From contig JBAUII010000022.1 of NCBI GenBank assembly GCA_049682815.1, positions 1 through 17,223 on the forward strand: DNA of 17,223 nt. The letters run 5' to 3'. Shown one piece after another: positions 5,798-13,293 of the stretch. Position numbers and translations under genes: made by a program. This DNA is from DASWID01 sp049682815 (GTDB lineage Bacteria > Desulfobacterota_D > UBA1144 > Nemesobacterales > CSP1-2). Each line of letters begins with the position of its first letter. The stretch's first letter is position 1. A model generated the notes under the pieces. It did no database searches, was not told the origin of the DNA, and was given only the letters and a program-made list of their open reading frames with translations.

Positions 5798-6823
5798 ATG
5801 TCTAATCACTACGTTGCCTTCTGGAATCTGGAAAACCTGTTCGCCCACGAGGGGTTCCCAGACAGACAGCCATGGATCGCTCAACGATTGGCGCAGGATT
5901 TGAATGGGTGGACCCAGGCACTCTTCGACACCAAGCTGGATCAACTGGTGTCAATCATCCGGCAGATGCACGACGCTCAAGGACCGGATATCCTCGGGGT
6001 CTGTGAGGTCGAGAACGCCTTCGTGTTACAGCAGTTGACGGCACGGCTGAACGGACACTTCAATAACCGCAACTACACTGTCGCGCACGTCGACTCCACT
6101 CGGGACCAGAGAGGCATCGATACAGCGTTCGTGTTCGACGGTTCAAAGTATTCAGTTGACCCGAACACAATTTTTTCTTACTTTGTGATGCGGCGGACGG
6201 GGACTCGCGACATCACGCAGGTCACATTCACAACCCAAACGGGAAACGACCTGGTTGCCCTTTGCAACCACTGGCCGTCTCGAAGCGGTGGAACTTACGA
6301 GAGTCGCGGCTACCGCATGACCGCCGGAGAGACACTCTCGTACTGGCAGCAGAGGATTTGGGAGGAGAAAGGGAACGACATACCGATCATAGCTATGGGC
6401 GATTTCAACGACGAACCGTTCGACGAGTCGCTTCAGGTCCATGCGCGGGCGACGCGAGAGCGAGGCGATGTCGAGCGCGCGCAGACTGCTGTTCGATTCT
6501 ACAACTTGGCTTGGCACTACTTGGAACAATGGGGCCAAGATCACAACGGAAACCCGAAGCTACTTCACGGCACCCTCTATTATGATGGAAACGGGAACGT
6601 GTTTGACCAATTTCTTGTGTCTAGGGGGCTCTTGGTTCAAAACAGCCCGATCACGGTGATCGAGGACACGGCTCGAATTGAGGTTTTCCCGGAGATGGTT
6701 GATCACAGGGTGGCGGAAGGGCCTATTCGATTCGGCCTGCCCAAGGGAAACGCAGCGCAGAACGTAAATACAGGGGGCTTCAGCGACCACTTTCCGGTTT
6801 CGGTCACCTTAGAAGAACAATAA
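5798..6823 (+). CDS. Endonuclease/exonuclease/phosphatase-family protein
   Basis: The 341-residue protein carries the metal-dependent EEP fold motifs in order: FWNLENLF (N10), GVCEVEN (E72, metal ligand), GIDTAFVFD, the catalytic-histidine strand CNHWPSRSGG (H158), MGDFNDEPFD (D202/N204) and the terminal GGFSDHFPV (D330/H331). Family members hydrolyse phosphodiester bonds in nucleic acids or phospholipid and inositol phosphate substrates; the substrate cannot be told from sequence. No signal peptide is seen, so it is probably cytoplasmic. The start at 5798 has GGAG nine bases upstream; a TTG at 5783 is less likely. The gene is visibly more GC-rich than the downstream genes, which suggests separate acquisition. 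It appears monocistronic. Confidence 0.88.
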   Translation: MSNHYVAFWNLENLFAHEGFPDRQPWIAQRLAQDLNGWTQALFDTKLDQLVSIIRQMHDAQGPDILGVCEVENAFVLQQLTARLNGHFNNRNYTVAHVDSTRDQRGIDTAFVFDGSKYSVDPNTIFSYFVMRRTGTRDITQVTFTTQTGNDLVALCNHWPSRSGGTYESRGYRMTAGETLSYWQQRIWEEKGNDIPIIAMGDFNDEPFDESLQVHARATRERGDVERAQTAVRFYNLAWHYLEQWGQDHNGNPKLLHGTLYYDGNGNVFDQFLVSRGLLVQNSPITVIEDTARIEVFPEMVDHRVAEGPIRFGLPKGNAAQNVNTGGFSDHFPVSVTLEEQ

Positions 6824-6914
6824 TCAGATTGCTTGTCAGGGCATATCCAAAAGAAACCTCGAGTACGTACACGATGATAAAAAGGAGTCGGGCCTTGAAA
6901 CATGGGGTTCTGAA

Positions 6915-7226
6915 GAATTAACGGGGACCGAGCCCTTTGATTTAAGCCCATTAACACAATAAAAGGTGCATCCCATGTGTAACCCATTGCCAATAGCCAC
7001 AACTCTCCACCAACCGTCATTCTCGAGGATTCCCCGATCAAGGATTTCGAGGACAAGTGTAATCGGGAATCCATTCTGTCATCGTACTTCGACCTACCCG
7101 TACTGAGTATGATCGAAGTGCTCAGTATAGACTCTACTGTGGCGATCTCCTCCCTATCTCTTGAAGAACTAGGATACTTTGACGAGGAGAAAGAAAATGA
7201 CAAGAAAGAGGAAGCTGATGATGAAG
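6915..7226. repeat. Dispersed repeat, copy C, with upstream GGGGAC motif
   Basis: The core (about 6971-7226) matches copy B at 4468-4699 along its whole length, with one insertion of 24 bases here around 7090-7115 containing GTACTGAGTAT, echoed by GTGCTCAGTAT next to it. GATTCCCCGAT (from 7030) and ATCGGGAATC (from about 7064) form an imperfect inverted pair. TCTCCACC at 7004-7011 is echoed by TCTCCTCC at 7146-7153. GAATTAACGGGGAC at 6915-6928 lies in the same relative place as in copy B. Confidence 0.7.
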
Positions 7227-7318
7227 AAACCACAAAGACAGCTTATAAAAGTCAATTTGCATGCCTGGCCCCAAGTTACCATCGCGTTATCATCCTTAAG
7301 AGATGGGGTATGCTATAA
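6983..7318 (+). pseudogene. Start-less open frame across repeat copy C
   Basis: After TAA at 6980-6982 the frame homologous to the one in copy B is open for 111 codons plus a stop. Shared segments are SPIKDFEDK, RESILSSYF, LSIDSTVAIS and LSLEELGY followed by a Glu/Lys helix. An ATG at 7109 lies inside the copy-C-specific in-frame insertion and could start a 69-residue product. Its C-terminal part after about 7226 is unrelated to copy B, so the end reads into flanking DNA. Likely a relic or a repeat-borne coding segment; a short expressed protein cannot be ruled out. Confidence 0.4.
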
Positions 7319-7341
7319 GAAATTACACCTGGTGAAAAGAT

Positions 7342-7557
7342 TTGAAAACTTTTTCGAAAATATTGGTCACTATCTGTGCTGTAATTCTAATAACGGTATT
7401 AGTTTCGTATTTCTTCTCGATACCGCGTCAGGCGCTTTGTCAGGATATATCCTGCAGAAGGGTTGCCTGTGTCACCGATAGCCAATGCGGAATATACTGT
7501 AAGTGCTTCAAGGCTGACCCAACCAAGACTCACGGGCAATGCCTGATTAACTATTAG
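7342..7557 (+). CDS. Small exported Cys-rich protein, knottin-like spacing
   Basis: A 71-residue product with a hydrophobic export or anchor segment (residues about 6-27, ILVTICAVILITVLVSYFF) and a short mature part with seven cysteines after that segment. The last six follow C-x4-C-x5-C-x3-C-x-C-x11-C (CRRVACVTDSQCGIYCKC...C). The inner C-x5-C-x3-C-x-C with a DS before the third cysteine matches the known squash trypsin-inhibitor knottin pattern, though the first and last loops differ. It starts with TTG and has only a weak GGTG upstream, so the start is uncertain. It ends 40 bases before the DUF2779 gene, same strand. An extracytoplasmic disulfide-rich peptide is likely; inhibitor function is speculation. 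Confidence 0.5.
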   Translation: MKTFSKILVTICAVILITVLVSYFFSIPRQALCQDISCRRVACVTDSQCGIYCKCFKADPTKTHGQCLINY

Positions 7558-7597
7558 TATGAGTTATTTTCTTAGAAGGTAGTGATTAATCCAGGTC

Positions 7598-9595
7598 ATG
7601 AAAGCAGAAGAATTCAAGCCACGGTATTTAACTAAAACCCTTTTCAATCTAGCTCACGAATGCCCCACAAAGTTGTACTATTATCATAAAGAAGAGTACC
7701 CAAGTACCAAAGAAGATGATGAGTTCCTGGAAGCATTAGCCGAGGGCGGCTTCCAGGTTGGCGCGCTCGCGAAATGCTATTACCCCGAAGGAATCGAGAT
7801 CACGACTCTCGACCATAAAGGAGCAATTCAACCTACAAATGAATTATTAAAAAGGGATGACGTTACGATTTTTGAGGCCGCAATTAGTTTTGAAGATTTC
7901 TTCATCAGGGTAGATATACTAAAAAAGGAAAAAGACCAACTTCACCTAATTGAGGTAAAATCAAAATCTTTTCATCCTGAGGAGGATAGATTTGTAACCA
8001 ATTCCGGGTCCATACATTCAGATTGGGATTCTTATCTGCACGATGTAGCTTTTCAGACATGCGTCCTGGAAGAAGCCTTTCCACAGTTCCAAATCACGCC
8101 GTACCTCATGTTAACAGATAGGTCAAAGGCGACGTCAGTCGATGGGCTCAATCAGAGGTTCAGATTGGAGAAAAAGGACGGGCGCACAACCGTTGTAATT
8201 ACTGGGGATGTTAGTCCACAAGGCCTCGGGACTCAAATTCTCACAGTAGTTCCTGTGAGTGAGTACGTTAATATGATTTTGGCGGGAATGGAAGAGGATC
8301 AAGAGGAATCTTCTGAAGCTCCGGTGAGCTTTCTCGAACAGATTCGCGAATATGCTAAGTACTATAAGCGAGATAAAAGATTTCCAATTTCAATTGGGCT
8401 GAAATGTAAGAGCTGTGAGTTTGACATAGATCCTAATAAATTCGGCCCGGGTCGAAATAGTGGGTTCAGGGAATGCTGGCAAGCGGTACTGGGTTGGAAA
8501 GAAGAAGACTTCGAGAAGCCACACATTTTTGACGTCTGGAAGCTCCGTGCTCAGCAATATATGGAAAGGGGTATTTATTTTATGGAAGACATTCCGCTTG
8601 ACGAATTTCTTAAAGGAGAACAGAAGAACAACAAACCGGTTTTCAAGAGTCCTACAGCTGAAAGGCAGCATCTGCAGATTGTTAAGAGCTTTGGCGAGAG
8701 CGATGGCGAAGAAGATGTAAAGGGGGACTTATTCGATGAAATGGAAACATGGACGTTCCCGCTACATTTTATAGACTTCGAAACCAGCATGGTGGCTATT
8801 CCTTTTAACAAGGGTCATAGGCCATACGAATATATCGCTTTTCAGTTTTCCTGTCATAGCCTTCACAAAGATGGTCGGATTGAGCATCATGAGTGGATTC
8901 ACAAGCGCCCCGGGATTTTTCCTAATTTTGACTTTTTAGTTGCTTTGAAGAATGTTCTAGATAAAGACGAAGGTACAATTTTTAGATATGCTGAACACGA
9001 GAAAACTGTGCTCCGACAAATTTATACGCAACTAAACGGAGCACTTGATTCCCGGGAAGAATCTATACCTCCTAATCCCGAAGACCTTTTAAATTGGATT
9101 GACACAATAACAGTATCGAATAGAAAATTTGGCGATCGCAACATGGTGGACATGCTTGAACTTGTCAGGAGGTACTACTATCATCCCAGGATGGGTGGAT
9201 CAAATTCGATCAAGTCAGTTTTACCAGCAGTTCTGGCTAGCAGTGCTTTCTTAAAGGAAAAATATTCAAGGCCATACAACAGCAGGAATTTCAAAGACAT
9301 GATTTGGTGGCGGGCCGATGATGAAAGTGGTCTTTCGGCGGATCCATATACCTTACTCCCCCCTCTCTTTCAAGATGTTGACATTTCTCAAGACGAGTTA
9401 GTTTTGGAAAATCAGCATATTCGAGAGGGTGGGGCTGCAATGATCGCTTATGCAAAGATGCAGTTTTCAGAAATGACCGAAGAGGAAAGGAATGCAATCA
9501 TCCGTGGTCTACTGAAATACTGTGAATTAGATACGCTTGCAATGGTGATGATTTATGAACACTGGAATTTCTTGAAAGACAGCGATTCTATATAG
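7598..9595 (+). CDS. DUF2779 protein: RecB/Cas4-like nuclease plus DEDD exonuclease-like domain
   Basis: The 665-residue soluble protein has two nuclease-like parts. Residues about 1-300 resemble a PD-(D/E)XK RecB/Cas4 module: E93 in IFEAAI, D106 in FIRVDIL and E119/K121 in HLIEVKSKS, with four cysteines placed as for an Fe-S cluster (C22 in HECP, C270 and C273 in KCKSC, C293 in RECW). Residues about 390-655 are the DUF2779 region, with an RNase H-like DEDD signature: D393/E395 in HFIDFETS, the stretch RYAEHEKTVL, the hallmark GGSNSIKSVLPAV, and D645 in YCELDTLAMV. Such proteins are predicted DNA-processing enzymes, possibly in defence or repair; the biological role is not established. No helicase or CRISPR genes are adjacent. 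The start follows family-like MKAEEFKPRYLTKT; the ribosome site is weak. Confidence 0.82.
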   Translation: MKAEEFKPRYLTKTLFNLAHECPTKLYYYHKEEYPSTKEDDEFLEALAEGGFQVGALAKCYYPEGIEITTLDHKGAIQPTNELLKRDDVTIFEAAISFEDFFIRVDILKKEKDQLHLIEVKSKSFHPEEDRFVTNSGSIHSDWDSYLHDVAFQTCVLEEAFPQFQITPYLMLTDRSKATSVDGLNQRFRLEKKDGRTTVVITGDVSPQGLGTQILTVVPVSEYVNMILAGMEEDQEESSEAPVSFLEQIREYAKYYKRDKRFPISIGLKCKSCEFDIDPNKFGPGRNSGFRECWQAVLGWKEEDFEKPHIFDVWKLRAQQYMERGIYFMEDIPLDEFLKGEQKNNKPVFKSPTAERQHLQIVKSFGESDGEEDVKGDLFDEMETWTFPLHFIDFETSMVAIPFNKGHRPYEYIAFQFSCHSLHKDGRIEHHEWIHKRPGIFPNFDFLVALKNVLDKDEGTIFRYAEHEKTVLRQIYTQLNGALDSREESIPPNPEDLLNWIDTITVSNRKFGDRNMVDMLELVRRYYYHPRMGGSNSIKSVLPAVLASSAFLKEKYSRPYNSRNFKDMIWWRADDESGLSADPYTLLPPLFQDVDISQDELVLENQHIREGGAAMIAYAKMQFSEMTEEERNAIIRGLLKYCELDTLAMVMIYEHWNFLKDSDSI

Positions 9596-9673
9596 AAAAG
9601 ACTCGCTAGCTATGGTTGAAATTCAGAAATTATTGATTAATAAGTATTGCTGATACACGATCTGCAATAACGA

Positions 9674-10132
9674 TTATAGAGTCAATTTAGGCTTTTTTGT
9701 CTTTATCAATTTCTCTGAAGATTCCTTGACTACAGGAACAGCCCCTAGAACCTGGACATACTTTGTTTGGTAACTCATTGCGCCCATGCCAATAGGCATT
9801 CCACCCTTAAGATAGGTATTCTTACTGCGAGGAGGAACTGTGACGGGAAGGACCGCAGTTGTGCTGCTTACCTGCTCGCCGGCATTGTTATATGAAGTGG
9901 AGTAATAGTTGAGCTTTATTTCGATGTCTTTATAAGCTATGTCTGCTGTGTTCTCAATCGTAACATTACTTATCATAGCTACCCTCAACGCTGAAAAGTA
10001 AGACCAGTCAGTGACTTTAATGTACCACTCGGGATGCTGAATCATTGAAATTGTAGGTATTAATTCCTGTGCTTTGGCAAGTGGAGAAAATAGAAGGAAT
10101 AAGATGAAGAGTTTTTTGGCTATATGACACAT
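9674..10132 (-). CDS. Exported beta-rich hypothetical protein
   Basis: The 152-residue product has a clear signal peptide (KKLFILFLLFSPLAKA, probable cleavage before QE at residues 22-23). The mature part holds alternating hydrophobic strands: RVAMISNVTIENTADIAYKD, IEIKLNYYSTSYNNAGEQVS, then AVLPVTVPPRSKNTYL. This resembles an immunoglobulin-like or FxLYD-type periplasmic beta-sandwich, but no family can be named with confidence. No cysteines occur in the mature part. The gene converges on the DUF2779 gene with 78 bases between. No clear ribosome site precedes the ATG, so the exact start is uncertain. Confidence 0.65.
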   Translation of the reverse strand: MCHIAKKLFILFLLFSPLAKAQELIPTISMIQHPEWYIKVTDWSYFSALRVAMISNVTIENTADIAYKDIEIKLNYYSTSYNNAGEQVSSTTAVLPVTVPPRSKNTYLKGGMPIGMGAMSYQTKYVQVLGAVPVVKESSEKLIKTKKPKLTL

Positions 10133-10582
10133 GTTCGTATTCGAAGGTTTGGATGTATTAAATACTAGTATTATACACTAGCCTTGATCTAATGCTCGAT
10201 ATTGTGGAGCTTCTAAAGAGAGTCCCCGAATATTGACTTGAATAACAAACTTAAAAGATAATAATGATACGTGTCAGTTTATGTTAAGGCAGCCATGGGA
10301 GATCTGTCATGAATCCTGAAAATGATACTTATAACAGTCTAGGATGCATTTCAGATTATAGGGTATATAATTTGTCTTACCATGGGCGGTCTAGGCAAAA
10401 TAGTTGTTAAAATCGCTTAACATGATAAGTCCAGTTTAATATAATGATTTAGTATAGTTACCGAATTTTTCTAATTATATTGCAAAATATACGAATTTCA
10501 TGATCATAGTCGGCAATAAACCTTGAGAGAAGTTTCAACAGGTCATCCGATCCTGACATTTAAAGAGTAAATATAAAAATTA
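10133..10582. other. Intergenic stretch with one strong promoter candidate
   Basis: About 450 AT-rich bases. A 10-bp palindrome ATACTAGTAT lies at 10162-10171 just upstream of the exported-protein gene. A 33-codon frame (10309-10410) with GGGAG before its ATG exists but has no recognisable content. The promoter at 10417-10445 is listed separately. Nothing else seen. Confidence 0.5.
10417..10445 (+). promoter_or_regulatory. Sigma70-type promoter candidate
   Basis: TTAACA (10417-10422) and TATAAT (10440-10445) separated by exactly 17 bases: five of six and six of six matches to consensus. Transcription would begin near 10452, about 130 bases before the GFA-family fragment. This is the best promoter match in the window. 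Confidence 0.55.
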
Positions 10583-10849
10583 ATGTTATGCGCCAAGAAC
10601 ATGGGTATGACCATCCATAAATACATCGGTGGGTGCCATTGTGAAAACATCACATTTGAGATGGAAGTGACGGCCAAGCCGCCTTCTTACAACCCAAGAG
10701 CCTGTGATTGCGATTTTTGTCGTAAACATGCTGCTTCTTATGTATCAGATCCAAGCGGAAAATTGATAATCATGGTCGAAAACGAAACTAACCTGACCAA
10801 GTACCGGCAAGGTAGCGGGATCGCCACAGGGCCTTGCCCTTCGCGATGA
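10583..10849 (+). pseudogene. GFA-family protein fragment, C-terminus lost
   Basis: The 88-residue frame matches the N-terminal half of GFA-family (glutathione-dependent formaldehyde-activating enzyme-like, CENP-V fold) zinc proteins: IGGCHCENITFEMEV, then YNPRACDCDFCRKHAASYVS, DPSGKLII, and LTKYRQGSGIA. In this family the chain then continues through a CxxC zinc-ligand strand and a C-terminal beta region. Here it runs straight into a palindromic repeat and ends TGPCPSR. The catalytic/structural zinc site is thus incomplete and the product probably non-functional. The start may be 10583 or the later ATG at 10607, which gives the more family-like MTIHKYIGG. Confidence 0.72.
10820..10847. repeat. 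REP-like palindromic element truncating the GFA gene
   Basis: Nested inverted repeats ATCGC (10820-10824)/GCGAT (10843-10847) and AGGGC-CTT-GCCCT (10828-10840). The form resembles the common bacterial intergenic palindrome ending GCGATGACA. It supplies the codons after GSGIA and the stop TGA at 10847-10849. Confidence 0.55.
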
Positions 10850-11027
10850 CAAGGTGGTGAGCATTGTGGCTATTAGCACTGGGTCACACATGCGAATGTA
10901 TTAACTATATTACAGAATTGAGTATTTCGGAAAAGGTCAATAATTGAATTAGAGGGGACACAACCTTAATATCTCGTTATTAACTTAGGGCTTGGTGATG
11001 CAGACTTGGAACCGCCCAACCTTGAAT
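10850..11027. other. Gene-poor stretch between two gene remnants
   Basis: Holds GAATTAGAGGGGAC at 10946-10959, the third copy of the motif that precedes repeat copies B and C. Here it is not followed by the rest of the repeat. Short translated pieces around 10890-10930 (for example EYFGKGQ) could be remnants of the GFA C-terminus, but they contain a stop and are too short to rely on. Confidence 0.4.
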
Positions 11028-11186
11028 CTATACCCTTCTTCCACACTTGAGGTAATTATCTTTTTTACTCCCGAATCCACACTGATTACAAAGTTGTGCT
11101 ATTGCTCCACCTGAGGATACTCGTTTTCCGCATTTGACACAATTATATTTTTTACTTCCCAAACCACACTGATTGCATAGAGGAAA
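11028..11186 (-). pseudogene. Double zinc-ribbon protein remnant
   Basis: A 50-residue open stretch from 11180 to the stop at 11028-11030 contains two tandem modules: LCNQCGLGSKKYNCVKCGKR, a short linker, then LCNQCGFGSKKDNYLKCGRR. The first keeps all four zinc-binding cysteines (CxxC...CxxC). The second has tyrosine where the third cysteine should be. A stop codon lies just before the first module, and no ATG, GTG or TTG with a ribosome site opens the frame. Related small bacterial proteins have several G-F-G-S-K-K ribbon modules in tandem, so this is probably the decayed tail of one. Function of the family is unknown to me. Confidence 0.6.
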
Positions 11187-11274
11187 TCATCGTTGATATA
11201 GATTTTTATCTCATGGAACGACAAAAACGAGATCACTTGAATGCGACCACCATGCTTCGGAAATCCACCATTTC

Positions 11275-13029
11275 CTATTCAACCAGGGAAGCTGAATATT
11301 CCAGATAAGGTTGATACTCCATTGCTACTTTCCTTTTTGGAACACCGTCTATGACTTCGACTGAAGTCAGGTCATTCAGTAAAACGACTCTTCTACCCTC
11401 GGCGAACAATGAAGTTCCTAACCAGCCGACCGGCTCAGGAATATCCAAAAGGTCAAGTACTGTTGGAGCTAGGTCAAGGTGAGAACCCACTTTTGTTTCA
11501 ACTTTTGGTGGCAGACTCTTTTGGTATATAAAAAGGGGAACGCATTCAGCAAGACAATCCGGGTCACTTAATGCGTGTCCCGAATGATCTCCATAGATTA
11601 TTAAAATCGTATTGTTCAAGATACCTGATTCAAGTATTTTATGGAAAAAATACTCAAGTGCGGTGTCAACTTCATTCATACTCATTAGATAATCAATTTC
11701 TAAGTTCGAAAAATCAGTATTCTCAAAATTGAAGTCTTTTCTGGTTGACTCCGAATAATTCTTAAAGGGCCCATGGCTTTGATGCGTGAGTAAATAAACG
11801 AAAAAGGGCTTCGACGAATTCTTGATTATCTGGACAGATTGTTTGAAAAAGGCTAGATCCATTGAGTACCACCCTGTGGCGCTTCCTGAATAAAAATTAG
11901 AGTCATAAAAATGATCAAAGCCTAACTTTGGGTAAGCTGAAGTTTTATCTTGAAACACGAATGATACACTAGACATTACCAAGGATTTATAAGCTTTTTG
12001 TTCTAATACCTCCACTAGAGATTTTATGAGATTGTGCTTTGCGGTATATAGCCCAACCTGATGCGGTACTGGTAGCAGACTGGTCAGCAAGCTTAAGTCC
12101 GCGTCTGTCGAGGCACCTCCACTATGCTGTGCAAAGAAATTCTCGAAATAAACGGTCCGACTCTTCAAGTTTTGTAAAAATGGCATAATCGGCTTGCCGT
12201 TTATGCGAAGATCTACGGCTAGAGAGTCTAATGACTCAACTTGTACAATAATGACGTTCGCATCTTTAAACCTAGGGATCTTGTCGTTTCTTTGAGTTTG
12301 CTTGTTTATTTTCCCTGGATAAGGTAGCGGTGTTTTTTTGTGAAATATCTTATATTTAAGCAGCTTGTTATATACTGGAGTTAATCCAAAATATAGAACC
12401 GCTTCAGAAGTCCTACCAAGCCAACTGCTGTTAGACCCGAAGTAGTTTCTATACCTGTATATTTGAATTTCATAGAGTCCATAATAAGTAAGAAGTACGA
12501 GCAGCAAGGTTGAAAATTTTATATAACCCTTAATTTCTTTTGTCTTCGCAAGCCGTAAAAACTTATAGATCAGTAAAATAGTGACGAAAAATAGAAGGAT
12601 CATAAACCACTCCTGAAATCCTAATAACTGGTTGTAAACCAACCCAATTAAAATGGAAAAGGCTCCCATGCTCCCCAGATTCATGGAATTAAGGAGGGTA
12701 ATTTGGGGTATGGTGGCGAAGTATTTGAAATAAATGAGAATTATTATTAATGAGATAAAATATGACGAAACATAGATTAATGAATATAGCTTTGCCAGCA
12801 GATTATATTTTCGAACTATTGAAAGGGTAATTATAAAAACCAAAGGCGAGAATAGGGAATAAAGCAGTATTCGAAGAATGGCCAAGGGCCAGAAGGTAAA
12901 ATCCCTTACAGCTGCTCTCTGTATCTCAATCATTAATAGAAAATAGGGAATCGAGAAACCAGCTATAATAAGAAGTAGAATGAATTCTCTTGAATTACCA
13001 AGTTTGCTAATTCTGTCTTTAATATCCAT
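11275..13029 (-). CDS. LTA synthase / OpgB-like phosphoglycerol transferase family protein
   Basis: The 584-residue inner-membrane protein has about five N-terminal transmembrane helices (roughly 15-34, 46-72, 81-105, 122-157 and 172-190), then a periplasmic sulfatase-fold domain. Visible motifs are VIIVQVESLDSL (metal ligand E265), QHSGGASTDADLSLLTSLLP (nucleophile region), LLTHQSHGPF (H416/H419) and IIYGDHSGH (D481/H482). In LtaS the nucleophile is the threonine of GKTSDSE; the aligned residue here is serine 307, followed by threonine 308. Enzymes of this class move phosphoglycerol or related groups from phospholipid to a periplasmic or surface glycan. In Gram-negatives the best-known target is osmoregulated glucan (OpgB). 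The true acceptor is unknown. No strong ribosome site precedes the ATG. Confidence 0.85.
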   Translation of the reverse strand: MDIKDRISKLGNSREFILLLIIAGFSIPYFLLMIEIQRAAVRDFTFWPLAILRILLYSLFSPLVFIITLSIVRKYNLLAKLYSLIYVSSYFISLIIILIYFKYFATIPQITLLNSMNLGSMGAFSILIGLVYNQLLGFQEWFMILLFFVTILLIYKFLRLAKTKEIKGYIKFSTLLLVLLTYYGLYEIQIYRYRNYFGSNSSWLGRTSEAVLYFGLTPVYNKLLKYKIFHKKTPLPYPGKINKQTQRNDKIPRFKDANVIIVQVESLDSLAVDLRINGKPIMPFLQNLKSRTVYFENFFAQHSGGASTDADLSLLTSLLPVPHQVGLYTAKHNLIKSLVEVLEQKAYKSLVMSSVSFVFQDKTSAYPKLGFDHFYDSNFYSGSATGWYSMDLAFFKQSVQIIKNSSKPFFVYLLTHQSHGPFKNYSESTRKDFNFENTDFSNLEIDYLMSMNEVDTALEYFFHKILESGILNNTILIIYGDHSGHALSDPDCLAECVPLFIYQKSLPPKVETKVGSHLDLAPTVLDLLDIPEPVGWLGTSLFAEGRRVVLLNDLTSVEVIDGVPKRKVAMEYQPYLEYSASLVE

Positions 13030-13293
13030 AGAATCTTAAGAAAACGCTAGGAGATTACAGTGTTGTCTTGACTCCCCGATTGCGTGTGCTGTGTGCTCTG
13101 AAGATAGGACCCTAATACTACTTACTTCAAGCCCATAATAAATTTACATTCTATAAAATAATTTGTGCTATTAAATATACAATAAATTTACGTATACTTT
13201 CAGGTAAGTTAAGGTAGTTATAGGTCTTAATCATTAGATAAGTGATGGGCGTTAACATCTTTTAACTACAACGCGATTAAAAGGGGGTAACTC

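Noticed and set aside
6152..6585. Several frames on both strands inside the EEP gene
   Set aside because: Open only because the gene is GC-rich; the EEP motifs fix the real frame.
9645..9669. Hairpin TATTGC/GCAATA between convergent genes as a terminator
   Set aside because: Short AT-rich stem with a 13-base loop and no adjacent T-run on either strand.
10309..10410. 33-codon ORF with GGGAG before its ATG
   Set aside because: No recognisable sequence, AT-rich surroundings, and upstream of the promoter candidate; could easily be chance.
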